NCBI RefSeq assembly: GCF_040676615.1 | Contig: NZ_JBFAPI010000012.1 | Span: forward strand, 1-64,000 | Source: Asanoa sp040676615 | Lineage (GTDB): Bacteria; Actinomycetota; Actinomycetes; Mycobacteriales; Micromonosporaceae | Reading direction: 5' to 3' | Length of the DNA: 64,000 nt | Part shown: piece after piece, positions 52,119 to 60,622 of the stretch | How positions within the stretch are numbered: the first letter of the stretch is position 1 | Layout of the letters: each line of letters starts with the position of its first letter | Notes under the pieces: model-generated | Told to the model about the DNA's origin: nothing | Seen by the model: the letters and a program-made list of their open reading frames with translations, nothing else | The model's database searches: none | Position numbers and translations under genes: made by a program

Positions 52119-53350
52119 CAGAATCCCTCCGCGAGTTCGACGTCATCGAGAGCGTCGAGCAGGTGTCCCATTCGGTCGCGCTTGGTCCGCAGGTAGCGGA
52201 CGTTCTCCGGGTGTGGGCGGATCGGCAGGCCCTCGCGGCCGGTGATGGTCAGCCCGTAGCCCTCGAGGCCGGCCCGCTTGGCCGGGTTGTTGGTCAGCAG
52301 CCGCATCGAGCGCACGCCCAGGTCGTAGAGGATCTGCGCGCCGGTGCCGTAGTCACGGGCGTCGGCCGGCAGCCCCAGGTCGAGGTTGGCGTCGACGGTG
52401 TCGCGGCCCAGGTCCTGGAGCTGGTAGGCCTGCAGCTTGTGCAGCAGGCCGATGCCCCGGCCCTCGTGGCCGCGCATGTAGAGCACCACGCCCCGGCCCT
52501 CGCTGGCCACCCGGGCCAGCGCGGCGTGCAGCTGCGGGCCGCAGTCGCAGCGCAGCGAGCCCAGCACGTCGCCGGTGAGGCACTCGGAGTGCACCCGCAC
52601 CAGCACGTCGTCGCCGGCACCGAGGTCGCCGTAGACCAGGGCCACGTGCTCGGCGCCGTCGTGCGCGGCCCGGTAGCCCACCGCGGTGAACACGCCGTGC
52701 TCGGTCGGGATGCGCGTCTCGACGACCCGCTCGACCTGCTTCTCGTGGTGCCGCCGGTAGGCGATCAGGTCGGCGATCGAGATCAGCGGCAGGTCGTGCT
52801 CGGCCGCGAACGTCGTCAGGTCGGGCAGCCGCATCATCGTGCCGTCGTCGTTGACCAGCTCGCAGAGCACCCCGGCCGGGCGCAGGCCGGCGAGCTCGGC
52901 CAGGTCGATCGCGGCCTCGGTGTGGCCGGGCCGGCGCAGCACGCCGCCCGCCTTGGCCCGCAACGGCACCACGTGCCCGGGGCGCGAGAGGTCGCTCGCG
53001 GTCGTGTCGGCCGAGGCCAGCAACCGGATCGTGTGTGCCCGGTCGGCGGCCGAGATGCCGGTGCTGACGCCCTCGCGGGCGTCAACCGTCACCGTGTAGG
53101 CGGTGCCGCGGCGGTCCTGGTTGGTGTGGTACATCGGCGGCAGCTCGAGCCGGTCGGCGTCGGCCTCCACGAGCGGCGCGCAGATGTAGCCCGACGTGTA
53201 GCGGACCATGAACGCGAGCAGCTCCGGCGTCGCCAGCTCGGCGGCGAAGATCAGGTCGCCCTCGTTCTCGCGGTCTTCGTCGTCGACGACCACGACCGGC
53301 CGGCCCGCGGCGATCGCCGCGACGGCCTCTTCGACAGTTGACAGCGTCAT
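52118..53350 (-). CDS. ribBA: Bifunctional DHBP synthase/GTP cyclohydrolase II
   Basis: Supplies both riboflavin precursors. The N-terminal 3,4-dihydroxy-2-butanone-4-phosphate synthase domain (about 1-200) has DDEDRENEGDL (23-33), RPGHVVPL (123-130) and GHTEAAIDL. The C-terminal GTP cyclohydrolase II domain (about 205-405) has zinc ligands C257, C268 and C270 in SECLTGDVLGSLRCDC, then MRGHEGRGIGLLHK and DYGTGAQIL. Both active sites look complete. It has 410 residues. ATG at 53350 overlaps the ribE stop by four bases. Confidence 0.97.
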   Translation of the reverse strand: MTLSTVEEAVAAIAAGRPVVVVDDEDRENEGDLIFAAELATPELLAFMVRYTSGYICAPLVEADADRLELPPMYHTNQDRRGTAYTVTVDAREGVSTGISAADRAHTIRLLASADTTASDLSRPGHVVPLRAKAGGVLRRPGHTEAAIDLAELAGLRPAGVLCELVNDDGTMMRLPDLTTFAAEHDLPLISIADLIAYRRHHEKQVERVVETRIPTEHGVFTAVGYRAAHDGAEHVALVYGDLGAGDDVLVRVHSECLTGDVLGSLRCDCGPQLHAALARVASEGRGVVLYMRGHEGRGIGLLHKLQAYQLQDLGRDTVDANLDLGLPADARDYGTGAQILYDLGVRSMRLLTNNPAKRAGLEGYGLTITGREGLPIRPHPENVRYLRTKRDRMGHLLDALDDVELAEGF

Positions 53351-53943
53351 GACCTCTCCCCAAGAAGTCGCTCCACATACTTGGCGATGATGTCGACCTC
53401 GAGGTTGACCAGGTCGCCGACCTGCTTGTGACCGAGCGTGGTGAGCGCGAGCGTGGTCGGGATCAGCCCGACCGCGAACGTGTCGTCACCGGCCTCCATG
53501 ACCGTCAGCGACACACCGTCGACGGTGATCGAACCCTTCTCCACCACGTACCGCCGGATCGCCGGCGGCAGCTCGAACCGCACGGTCGTCCACTGCTCGG
53601 CGGGCTCCCGCGCGATGATCCGGGCGACGCCGTCGACGTGCCCCTGCACCAGGTGGCCGCCGAGCCGGCTGTCGAGCCGGGCGGCCCGCTCCAGGTTGAC
53701 CGGGTCGCCGGGCTCGAGCTCGCCGAGCGACGTGCGGCGCAGCGTCTCGCCCATCACGTCGGCGGTGAACCCGTCGGCGGAGATCTCGACCGCGGTCAGG
53801 CAGACGCCGTTGACCGAGATCGAGTCGCCGTGCTTGAGGTCGTCGACGACGGTCTTGCCGCGGATGGCGATCAGGCCGGAGTCGTCGCCGGTCGCCGTCC
53901 AGCCGACCATGTCGCCGAGCTCCTCGATGATGCCGGTGAACAT
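53347..53943 (-). CDS. ribE: Riboflavin synthase alpha subunit
   Basis: Dismutates two lumazines to riboflavin. It has 198 residues made of two lumazine-binding repeats (about 1-95 and 96-190). The N-terminal MFTGIIEELG is diagnostic. GDSISVNGVCLTAV and GSITVDGVSLTV are the paired repeat motifs, and GGHLVQGHVDG links the domains. ATG at 53943 lies five bases after the ribD stop. Second gene of the riboflavin operon. Confidence 0.96.
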   Translation of the reverse strand: MFTGIIEELGDMVGWTATGDDSGLIAIRGKTVVDDLKHGDSISVNGVCLTAVEISADGFTADVMGETLRRTSLGELEPGDPVNLERAARLDSRLGGHLVQGHVDGVARIIAREPAEQWTTVRFELPPAIRRYVVEKGSITVDGVSLTVMEAGDDTFAVGLIPTTLALTTLGHKQVGDLVNLEVDIIAKYVERLLGERS

Positions 53944-53948
53944 GCGGG

Positions 53949-55016
53949 TCAGCCCTCCTTCTTGCGTGGCACAGCGGTGAACCGCAGGTCAGGGCCGACC
54001 CGCGTGACATCGGTGAGGTCGAGGTCGATGACCTCGGCGATGGTGGAGACGCCGGCGTCGGCGAGCGCCGACGGGCCGGCGCCGAGCAGCTTCGGCGCGA
54101 CGTAGCCGACCACCTTGTCGACCAGGCCGGCGGCGAGGAACGCGCCGGCCAGCTTCGGGCCGCCCTCCAGCAGCACCGAGCGGACGCCGCGCACGTGCAG
54201 GGCGGCGAGCAGCGCCTGGAGGTCGACCTTCCCGTCCGGACCGGTGCCGACCTCGGCTGCGGTCGCCACCCAGGTGGGGGCCGCGTTGTCGCGGACCTTG
54301 GCATCGGCGGGGGTACGCCCGTTGCTGTCGACCACGACCCGCAGCGGCTGCCGGATCGCCAGCGAGCCGTCGCGCAGGTTGCGGGCCGTCAGGCGGGGGT
54401 CGTCGGCGAGCACGGTGCCGACGCCGACCATGACCGCGTCGCTGGCGCAGCGCAGCCCGTGCACGTCGATCCGGGCGGCCTCGGAAGTGATCCACATGCT
54501 GGTGCCGTCGGCCGCGGCGGACCGCCCGTCGAGGGTCGCGGCGTACTTCCAGATCAGGTAGGGCCAGCCCCGCCGCACGCTGGTCAGCCAGGCGATGTTG
54601 CCGGCCTCGGCCTCGTCTTCGCGGACGCCCATCCGCACCTCGACGCCGGCGGCCCGCAGCGTCTCGGCGCCGCCCCGGGCGACCGGGTCAGGGTCGGCGA
54701 CGCCGACGACCACCTTGGCCACGCCCGCGTTGATCAGGGCGCGGGTGCAGGGGCCGGTGCGGCCGGTGTGGTTGCAGGGCTCCAGGGTGACGATCGCGGT
54801 GCCGCCGCGGGCCCGGTTGCCGGCCTGCGCGAGCGCGACGATCTCGGCGTGTGGCCCGCCGGCGTACGCGTGGAATCCCTCGCCGACCACCTCGCCGTCG
54901 GCGTCGAGCAGCACGCAACCCACGACCGGGTTGGGGCTGGTGGTGCCCAGCCCGCGTGCGCCCAGCGCAATCGCGCGTCGCATCGCCTCGTCGATGGAGA
55001 CGCCGCCGCTCGCCAT
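53949..55016 (-). CDS. ribD: Bifunctional riboflavin deaminase/reductase RibD
   Basis: Deaminates and then reduces the pyrimidine intermediate. The N-terminal zinc deaminase domain has H56-A-E58, C81 and C90 in LEPCNHTGRTGPC. The C-terminal reductase domain (about 150-350) has KYAATLDGR, GVGTVLADDPRLTAR and LLEGGPKLAGAFL. ATG at 55016 has GGAAGGA seven bases upstream and gives 355 residues. The open frame continues to 55163 through the riboswitch tail. First gene of the operon and under FMN riboswitch control. Confidence 0.95.
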   Translation of the reverse strand: MASGGVSIDEAMRRAIALGARGLGTTSPNPVVGCVLLDADGEVVGEGFHAYAGGPHAEIVALAQAGNRARGGTAIVTLEPCNHTGRTGPCTRALINAGVAKVVVGVADPDPVARGGAETLRAAGVEVRMGVREDEAEAGNIAWLTSVRRGWPYLIWKYAATLDGRSAAADGTSMWITSEAARIDVHGLRCASDAVMVGVGTVLADDPRLTARNLRDGSLAIRQPLRVVVDSNGRTPADAKVRDNAAPTWVATAAEVGTGPDGKVDLQALLAALHVRGVRSVLLEGGPKLAGAFLAAGLVDKVVGYVAPKLLGAGPSALADAGVSTIAEVIDLDLTDVTRVGPDLRFTAVPRKKEG

Positions 55017-55148
55017 GCCCGTTCCTTCCCGTTCGCCGTGGTCACGCGGCGCGGGCGAAAGGAGGCATGCATGAGGGGGCTCGGAACGACGGCAACGGCC
55101 GACCGTCCCGACGACGGCGCCACCGACAATGGCGCGGCCGTCCGCCCT

Positions 55149-55320
55149 CGCGCTGTCTCCCATCCGGACTGTCTGGGTGCCGCGAGGGCGCCCAACCGTC
55201 GGCCCCGGATTCTCACCAGGTCCACCGGTCGAAAGGTTCTCGACCGGGTCGCGGGCTTACCGAGGGGCCAGGCCCCCGGATCACCGCCGGTTCGGAATTT
55301 CACCGAGTCCCGCCAGCGCG
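55149..55320 (-). ncRNA. FMN riboswitch (RFN element)
   Basis: Minus-strand leader of ribD with the conserved RFN blocks in order: GGTGAAATTCC, AACCGGCGGT, GAGAATCCGGGGCCGAC and AGTCCGGATGGGAGA. Helix P1 is formed by CGCGCTG (55320-55314) with CAGCGCG (55155-55149), 7 perfect pairs. Immediately past the aptamer, CGCGAGGGCG (55152-55143) is perfectly complementary to CGCCCTCGCG inside the aptamer (55190-55181), giving a competing helix. A further GC-rich hairpin (about 55142-55113) follows. FMN binding should lower ribDEBAH expression. Confidence 0.95.
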
Positions 55321-55410
55321 TGGTGGGTACTTAAGTCTTACACGCAATCCGCGGATCAGCGATCGTGAGGCGACCTACCTCACACCGCGCCCGAGAATCG
55401 GGCAAACCGG

Positions 55411-56388
55411 TCAACCGGCGGCGAGCCTGCGGTCGACGGCCACGTAGGAGCCGGGCTGGCTCTTGGCCACGCCCTTCATCTCGTTGGCCAGCGCGATGAT
55501 CTCGCGAGGGTCGGTGAACCGCCGCTCGCCGCTGGACAGCGCCACCCCGATCGAAAGCGTCACCAGGGCGGCCCGCTGGATGTTGTTGCGCCGGTCGCGC
55601 ACCTCGACGTAGCCACGGGCGGCGTCGCGCTCGTCGTACAACCCGTCGGTGGTCTTCTCGAAGTCGAGCACGGCCTTCTCGGACAGCGGGCGCACCTGGT
55701 GCGGCGCGCAGACGATCACGAAGTCGTCGCCACCGATGTGGCCGAGGAACGCGGGCGGCATGCCGGCGACGGTGACCGCCCGGTGCAGGCTGCGGGCCAG
55801 CGCGCTGATGAACTCGTCGCCGCGGCCGAAGCCGTAGACGTCGTTGACGCTCTTGAACCGGTCGATGTCGATGTAGGCGACCGCGTAGTCGGCGCCGCTG
55901 CGCACCCGGTCGGTGATCTCGCGGCCGATCCGGGTGTTGCCCGGCAACCCGGTCAACGGCGAGACCTCGCGGTATTCGCGGTTGCGGCGCAGCGTCGACT
56001 CGACCCGGGCGACCAGTTCGGAGGTGTCGAACGGCTTGACCATGTAGTCGTCGGCGCCCGCGGTCAGGCCGAAGACCTTGTCGACGGTCAGGCCCTTCGC
56101 GGTCAGCATGATGATCGGCAGCGCGGCCGTCATCGGGTCGGCGCGCAGCCGCCGGGTCAGCTCGACACCGTCGATCCGCGGCATCATCAGGTCGACCACG
56201 CACAGGTCGGGCTTGATCCGCTCGATCAGTTCCAGCGCCTCGACACCGTCGCGGGCGTGCATGACCTCGAAGCCGTGCAGCTTGAGGCTGATGCCGACGA
56301 ACCGGGCGATGTCTTCGTCGTCGTCGACGATCAGGATGAGACCGAGCCGGTTGGCGGTCTCGAGCGCGACCTCGGTGCGTTCGCTCAT
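55411..56388 (-). CDS. Response regulator with REC and GGDEF domains
   Basis: Soluble two-component regulator predicted to make cyclic di-GMP. The REC domain (about 15-135) has the acidic pair at D22-D24, phosphoacceptor D66 in VVDLMMP and K118. The GGDEF domain (about 145-320) has the variant motif GGDDF (219-223) and no RxxD inhibitory site five residues before it. DIDRFKSVND and GFGRGDEF carry metal-binding residues. Activity is likely but not certain because of the Asp in the fourth position. No sensor kinase gene is nearby. ATG at 56388 overlaps the rpe stop by one base, so it is coupled to rpe. Confidence 0.88.
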   Translation of the reverse strand: MSERTEVALETANRLGLILIVDDDEDIARFVGISLKLHGFEVMHARDGVEALELIERIKPDLCVVDLMMPRIDGVELTRRLRADPMTAALPIIMLTAKGLTVDKVFGLTAGADDYMVKPFDTSELVARVESTLRRNREYREVSPLTGLPGNTRIGREITDRVRSGADYAVAYIDIDRFKSVNDVYGFGRGDEFISALARSLHRAVTVAGMPPAFLGHIGGDDFVIVCAPHQVRPLSEKAVLDFEKTTDGLYDERDAARGYVEVRDRRNNIQRAALVTLSIGVALSSGERRFTDPREIIALANEMKGVAKSQPGSYVAVDRRLAAG

Positions 56389-57068
56389 CAGGGCCCGACC
56401 ACGCCGCTGGCGGCGAGGGCACGCAACCGGCGGATGGCGGCGGCGGGGTCGTCGGCGCCGTAGACCGCGGTGCCCGCGACGAACGCGTCGGCGCCGGCCT
56501 GCGCCGCCTGCTCGATGGTGTCGTCGGCGATCCCGCCGTCGACCTCGATGCGCAACTCGAGGTGGCCGCTCTCCCGGGCGGTGCGGGCCTGCCGCACCTT
56601 TTCCAGCAACTCGGGCAGGAACCGCTGGCCGCCGAAGCCGGCCTTGATGGTCATCACCAGCAGCGTGTCGAAGCTGGGCAGCAGGTCGAGGTAGGGCTCG
56701 ATCGGCGTGTCGCGGTCGATCGCCAGGCCGGCCTTGGCGCCGGCCGCGCGCAGGTCCTTGGCCAGCGCGACCGGGTTGTCGCAGGCCTCGACGTGGAAGG
56801 TGACGTTGTAGGCGCCGGCGTCGGCGTAGGCCGGTGCCCAGCGCCGCGGCTCGTCGATCATCAGGTGCACGTCGAACGGCAGCTGCGTGATCGGGCGCAG
56901 GCTCTGGACGACCGGCAACCCAATTGTCAGGTTGGGCACGAAATGGTTGTCCATGACGTCGATGTGCAACCAGTCCGCCTCGGGCTCGACGAGGCGTACC
57001 TCGTCAGCGAGATGGGCGAAGTCAGCCGCGAGGATGCTGGGCGCCACGATCGGCGACGGTCGGGTCAC
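56388..57068 (-). CDS. rpe: Ribulose-phosphate 3-epimerase
   Basis: Interconverts ribulose-5-phosphate and xylulose-5-phosphate in the pentose phosphate pathway, linking to the ribulose-5-phosphate used by RibBA. It is a TIM-barrel of 226 residues with VAPSILAADF, WLHIDVMDNHFVPNLTIG, FDVHLMIDEP, VMTIKAGFGGQRF and RIEVDGGIADDT, covering the metal ligands and both catalytic aspartates. The GTG at 57068 lies seven bases after TACACT (57081-57076), so the message is probably leaderless. Convergent or divergent neighbours are unrelated in function. Confidence 0.95.
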   Translation of the reverse strand: MTRPSPIVAPSILAADFAHLADEVRLVEPEADWLHIDVMDNHFVPNLTIGLPVVQSLRPITQLPFDVHLMIDEPRRWAPAYADAGAYNVTFHVEACDNPVALAKDLRAAGAKAGLAIDRDTPIEPYLDLLPSFDTLLVMTIKAGFGGQRFLPELLEKVRQARTARESGHLELRIEVDGGIADDTIEQAAQAGADAFVAGTAVYGADDPAAAIRRLRALAASGVVGP

Positions 57069-57142
57069 ACGGGCCAGTGTACGAAGCCGGGCCCGTTCCC
57101 CGTAGGGTTGCCCTCAACCCGGCCCTGGGGAGGGATGAGCGG

Positions 57143-58027
57143 ATGCGACGCGGGTGGGCTCTGGGCCTCGCGGGCCTCCTGGCAAGCCTGGCGTTGACCG
57201 GCTGCGGCAGCAACCCGGCCGGCGTCGACGGCGACATCAGCGACGACTGGCGGCCGATGAGCGAGCCCAAGCCGTTCGTCCCCGACAACGAGGTCTGTCA
57301 CACGTCGGCGGTCGAGTCCGGCTACCTGGCCGCCTACGCGCCGGTCGACTGCGCCACCACCCACGTGACCGAGACGGTCCACGTCGGAGCGTTCGACGGC
57401 ACGGGCGGCAAGCCACCCGCACCGGGCGAGAAGAGCTATCAGACGGCGTACGCCGAATGCGGCGCGAAGGCCACCGCCTTCCTCGGTGGCGACTGGCGCA
57501 GCGCCCGGCTCAACTTGGGCCTGGTGCTGCCGGCGCCCGAGGCGTGGCAGGGCGGCTCCCGCTGGTTCCGCTGCGACCTCGCCGAGACCCGCTCCCTCGA
57601 CGACAACAGCATGGCGTCGCGCGACGGCTCGCTGAAGGGCGCGCTGACCAAGCCGTCGGCGCTGCGATACGGCTGCTTCACGCCGAAGATCGCGAAGGAG
57701 GTGGTGCAGGAGATGGTCGCCATCGCCTGCACCAAGTCGCACCGCAGCGAGTTCGTCGGCGTCTACGCCGCGCCGGAGAAGTCCTACAAGTCGTTCCTCG
57801 ACGACGAGGAGACGATCCACAAGGCCTGTCTCGACATCGTCGCGACCTACGCCAAGCTGCCCAAGGACGGCAACCTGCCGGCCCGCACCGGCACGATCTA
57901 CTACTACCCCACCACCGCCGAGTGGGACCAGGGCAACCGCGGCGTGAAGTGCTTCTCCTGGGACAGCGGCCGCACCTTCACCCGCTCCATCAAGAACGGC
58001 GGCACCGGCCTGCTGCCGGTCAACTAG
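57143..58027 (+). CDS. Septum-formation family lipoprotein
   Basis: Predicted exported lipoprotein of 294 residues. Lipobox LTGC with the modified cysteine at residue 21. The mature protein has several cysteines in the spacing seen in Septum_form domain proteins (EVCHTSAV, PVDCATTHVTE, YAECG, FRCDL, YGCFTP, IACTKSHRSEFVG, KACLDIV, KCFSWD), suggesting two disulfide-stabilised units. ATG at 57143 has GGGAGG eight bases upstream. A TAGGGT box (57103-57108) lies just before. The frame is open from 57077. It is the only plus-strand gene here and its end overlaps rsmB by eight bases. The role in division is inferred from family name only. Confidence 0.75.
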   Translation: MRRGWALGLAGLLASLALTGCGSNPAGVDGDISDDWRPMSEPKPFVPDNEVCHTSAVESGYLAAYAPVDCATTHVTETVHVGAFDGTGGKPPAPGEKSYQTAYAECGAKATAFLGGDWRSARLNLGLVLPAPEAWQGGSRWFRCDLAETRSLDDNSMASRDGSLKGALTKPSALRYGCFTPKIAKEVVQEMVAIACTKSHRSEFVGVYAAPEKSYKSFLDDEETIHKACLDIVATYAKLPKDGNLPARTGTIYYYPTTAEWDQGNRGVKCFSWDSGRTFTRSIKNGGTGLLPVN

Positions 58028-59699
58028 TCCGCCGGAGCACCGCCAGGAACATCGCGTCGGTGCCGTGGCGGTGCGGCCACAACTGCACGGTGGGGCCGGT
58101 GCCCAGCCCCGGCATGCCGGCGGGCAGCAGCGGGCGGGCGTCGACGAAGTCGACGGCGATGTCGGAGCGGCGGGTGCCCTCGGTGACCGAGACGTGGGTC
58201 TCGACGGTGTGCGGCGAGCAGGTCACGTAGCCGACCACCCCGCCCGGGCGGACCGCGCGCAGGGCCGCGGTCAGCAACTCGCGTTGCAGCCGGGTCAGCG
58301 GCGGCAGGTCGCTGGGCTGGCGGCGCCAGCGGGCCTCCGGGCGGCGGCGCAGCGCGCCCAGGCCGGTGCACGGCGCGTCGACCAGCACCCGGTCGAAACC
58401 CTCCTCGGGCAGGTCCGGGTCGCGGCCGACGGTGCGGCCGTCGGTGTGCAGCACGGTCGCCGGGAAGCCGGCCACCGCCTGGGAGACCAGGCCGGCCCGG
58501 TGCGCGGTCACCTCGACCGCGGTCAGGTGGGCGCCGCGTTGCGCGGCGAGCGCGGCCAGCAGGCCGGCCTTGCCGCCGGGGCCGGCACACAGGTCGAGCC
58601 AGCGCGTGTCGGTGCCCTCGACCGGCGCGTCGGCCAGCGCGGCGGCGACGAGTTGGGAGCCCTCGTCCTGCACGTGTGCCCGGCCGTCGCGGATCGCGGC
58701 CAGGTCGCCGGGTGCGCCGCCGGGCAGGTAGACCGCGTAGGGCGAGAAGGCGCCCGGCGCACCGCCGACTTCGTCGGCCAACTCGACCGCGTCGGCGCGG
58801 CCGGGCCGGACGCACAGGTGCACGGCCGGCGCCTGGTTGTCTTCGATCAGCAGCCGGGTGGTCTCGTCGACGTCACCGCCGAGCGCCTCCTGGAACGCCC
58901 GGACGATCCACTGTGGGTGGCTGTAGGCCAGCGAGAGGTGACCGATCGGGTCGGTCTCCGGCGCCGGCGCCACCTGCTCGATCCAGGCGTCGAGGTCGCG
59001 GCCGGCCACCTCGCGGAGCACCGCGTTGGCGAAGCCGGCGGCGCCCGGCGCGACGGCCTTGACCAGGTCGACGGTGGACGACACGGCCGCGTGCGACGGC
59101 ACCCGGGTGTAGAGGACCTGGTAGACACCGAGCCGCAGCGCGTCGCGGGCCGGCGGGTCGATCCGGTCGACCTCGCGGCCGGCGGCCACGGTCAGGATCG
59201 CGTCGATGGTGCCGCGCGAGCGCAGCGTGCCGTAGGTCAGTTCGGTCGCGAACGCCGCGTCCCGGCCGCGCAGGTCGCGGTCCCGGAGCATGCCGGGCAG
59301 GACCAGGTTGGCGTACGCGTCGTCGCGGTGCACCGCCGCGACCGCGTCATAGGCGGCCTGCCGCGCCGGGTCGACGGCGTCCCGGCCCCGGGCCGGTCCC
59401 CCACGTTCCCGGCCGCCACGATCCCAGCCACCCCGCCCGGCACCGCGGTCTGAGCCACCGCGCCCGGCGCCACCCCGATCCGAGCCACCGCGCCCGGCAC
59501 CACCCCGGTCTGTGCCACCGCGGCCCGAGCCACCCCGCTCCGCGCCACCGCGGCCAGACGCGCCCTGCTCCGCGCCACCGCGGTCCGGGCCGCCCCGCTC
59601 CGCGGCTCCGCGGTCCGGGCCGCCCCGCTCCGCGCCACCGCGGTCAGACGCGCCCTGCTCCGCGCCACCGCGGTCCGGGCCGCGCACGTAGGCGCTCAC
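58020..59699 (-). CDS. rsmB: RsmB-like rRNA (cytosine-5-) methyltransferase with RG-rich repeat extension
   Basis: SAM-dependent m5C methyltransferase for 16S rRNA. The first about 105 residues are a low-complexity tail of decapeptides such as RGGAERGGPD. An N-terminal NusB-like domain follows (about 110-240), then the methyltransferase core with LDLCAGPGGKAGLLAAL, VDAPCTGLGALRRRPEARWR (first catalytic Cys) and VTCSPHTVETH (second Cys). Total 559 residues, longer than the usual 430-480 because of the tail. The ATG overlaps the fmt stop by four bases. It keeps the priA-def-fmt-rsmB order. The 3' end overlaps the lipoprotein gene. Confidence 0.92.
   Translation of the reverse strand: MSAYVRGPDRGGAEQGASDRGGAERGGPDRGAAERGGPDRGGAEQGASGRGGAERGGSGRGGTDRGGAGRGGSDRGGAGRGGSDRGAGRGGWDRGGRERGGPARGRDAVDPARQAAYDAVAAVHRDDAYANLVLPGMLRDRDLRGRDAAFATELTYGTLRSRGTIDAILTVAAGREVDRIDPPARDALRLGVYQVLYTRVPSHAAVSSTVDLVKAVAPGAAGFANAVLREVAGRDLDAWIEQVAPAPETDPIGHLSLAYSHPQWIVRAFQEALGGDVDETTRLLIEDNQAPAVHLCVRPGRADAVELADEVGGAPGAFSPYAVYLPGGAPGDLAAIRDGRAHVQDEGSQLVAAALADAPVEGTDTRWLDLCAGPGGKAGLLAALAAQRGAHLTAVEVTAHRAGLVSQAVAGFPATVLHTDGRTVGRDPDLPEEGFDRVLVDAPCTGLGALRRRPEARWRRQPSDLPPLTRLQRELLTAALRAVRPGGVVGYVTCSPHTVETHVSVTEGTRRSDIAVDFVDARPLLPAGMPGLGTGPTVQLWPHRHGTDAMFLAVLRRTS
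59435..59690. repeat. Imperfect 30-bp tandem repeats encoding the RsmB RG-rich tail
   Basis: About eight head-to-tail units of 30 bases (plus strand like GCGCCACCGCGGTCCGGGCC followed by GCCCCGCTCC) encode decapeptides RGG(A/S/T)(E/D)RGG(P/S/A)(D/G). Units are partly identical and some share the variant QGASD, so the array has been duplicating in blocks. Copy number is likely variable. It is coding DNA, not CRISPR. Confidence 0.8.
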
Positions 59700-60622
59700 G
59701 CGAACCGCTCGCTGGACTCGACGCGGACGCCGCGTGCCCAGTCGGCGGCCGGCATGGCCCGCTTGCCCGCGGCCCGCACCTCGCCCAGCGCGACCGGCGT
59801 GGTGGCCGTGCCGACCAGCACCCCGGTGCGGTCGACCAGCAGGTCGCCCGGTTTGAGCGCGGGGCCGTTGGCGACGGGCCGCACCGGGCCCAGCTTGACC
59901 CGGTCTTCACGGAACGTGGTCCACGCGCCGGGCGCGGGCGTGCAGGCCCGGATCCGGCGGTCGACGGCGAACGACGGCTCGTCCCAGCGCACCTGGGCGT
60001 CGTCGACGGTCAGCTTGGGCGCGAGGCTCACCCCCTCGGGTGGCTGCGGTTCGGCCCGCGCGGTGCCCGCCTCGATCGCGTCGAGCACCGCGACCAGCAG
60101 CCCGGCGCCCGACTCGGACAACCGCTCCAGCAGGTCGCCGGAGGTGTCGGTGGGCCGGATCTCGTCGGTCAGCGTGCCGTAGACCGGGCCGGTGTCGAGG
60201 CCCGCTTCGAGTTGGAACACGCTGGCTCCGGTGATCTCGTCACCGTGCAGCACCGCGTGCTGCACCGGTGCGGCGCCGCGCCAGGCCGGCAGCAGCGAGA
60301 AGTGCAGGTTGACCCACCCGTGCCGAGGGATCTCCAGCGCGGCGGGCGGCACCAGGGCGCCGTAGGCCACCACCGGCACGCAGTCGGGTGCCAGGTCGCG
60401 CAGCCGCTCCTGGAACTCGGGCTCGCGCGGCCTGGCCGGCGTCAGCACCTCGACGCCGTGCTCGTCGGCCCACGCCCCGGCGGGCGAGCGGACGAGGTTG
60501 CGGCCGCGGCCGGCGGGCGCGTCGGGCCGGGTGACCACGGCCAGCAGCTCGTGGGAGGACGCCGCGATGGCGTCGAGCGCGGGCAGCGCGACCGCCGGCG
60601 TGCCGGCGAAGACCAGCCGCAT
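59696..60622 (-). CDS. fmt: Methionyl-tRNA formyltransferase
   Basis: Formylates initiator Met-tRNA using 10-formyltetrahydrofolate. It has 308 residues: the catalytic domain with MRLVFAGTPAVALPAL, and VNLHFSLLPAWRGAAPVQHAV containing the Asn-His-Ser-Leu-Leu-Pro active-site motif, TGASVFQLEAGLDTGP. The C-terminal tRNA-binding domain has IRACTPAPGAW. ATG at 60622 shares one base with the def stop (TGATG). It works with peptide deformylase, encoded next door. Confidence 0.96.
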   Translation of the reverse strand: MRLVFAGTPAVALPALDAIAASSHELLAVVTRPDAPAGRGRNLVRSPAGAWADEHGVEVLTPARPREPEFQERLRDLAPDCVPVVAYGALVPPAALEIPRHGWVNLHFSLLPAWRGAAPVQHAVLHGDEITGASVFQLEAGLDTGPVYGTLTDEIRPTDTSGDLLERLSESGAGLLVAVLDAIEAGTARAEPQPPEGVSLAPKLTVDDAQVRWDEPSFAVDRRIRACTPAPGAWTTFREDRVKLGPVRPVANGPALKPGDLLVDRTGVLVGTATTPVALGEVRAAGKRAMPAADWARGVRVESSERFA

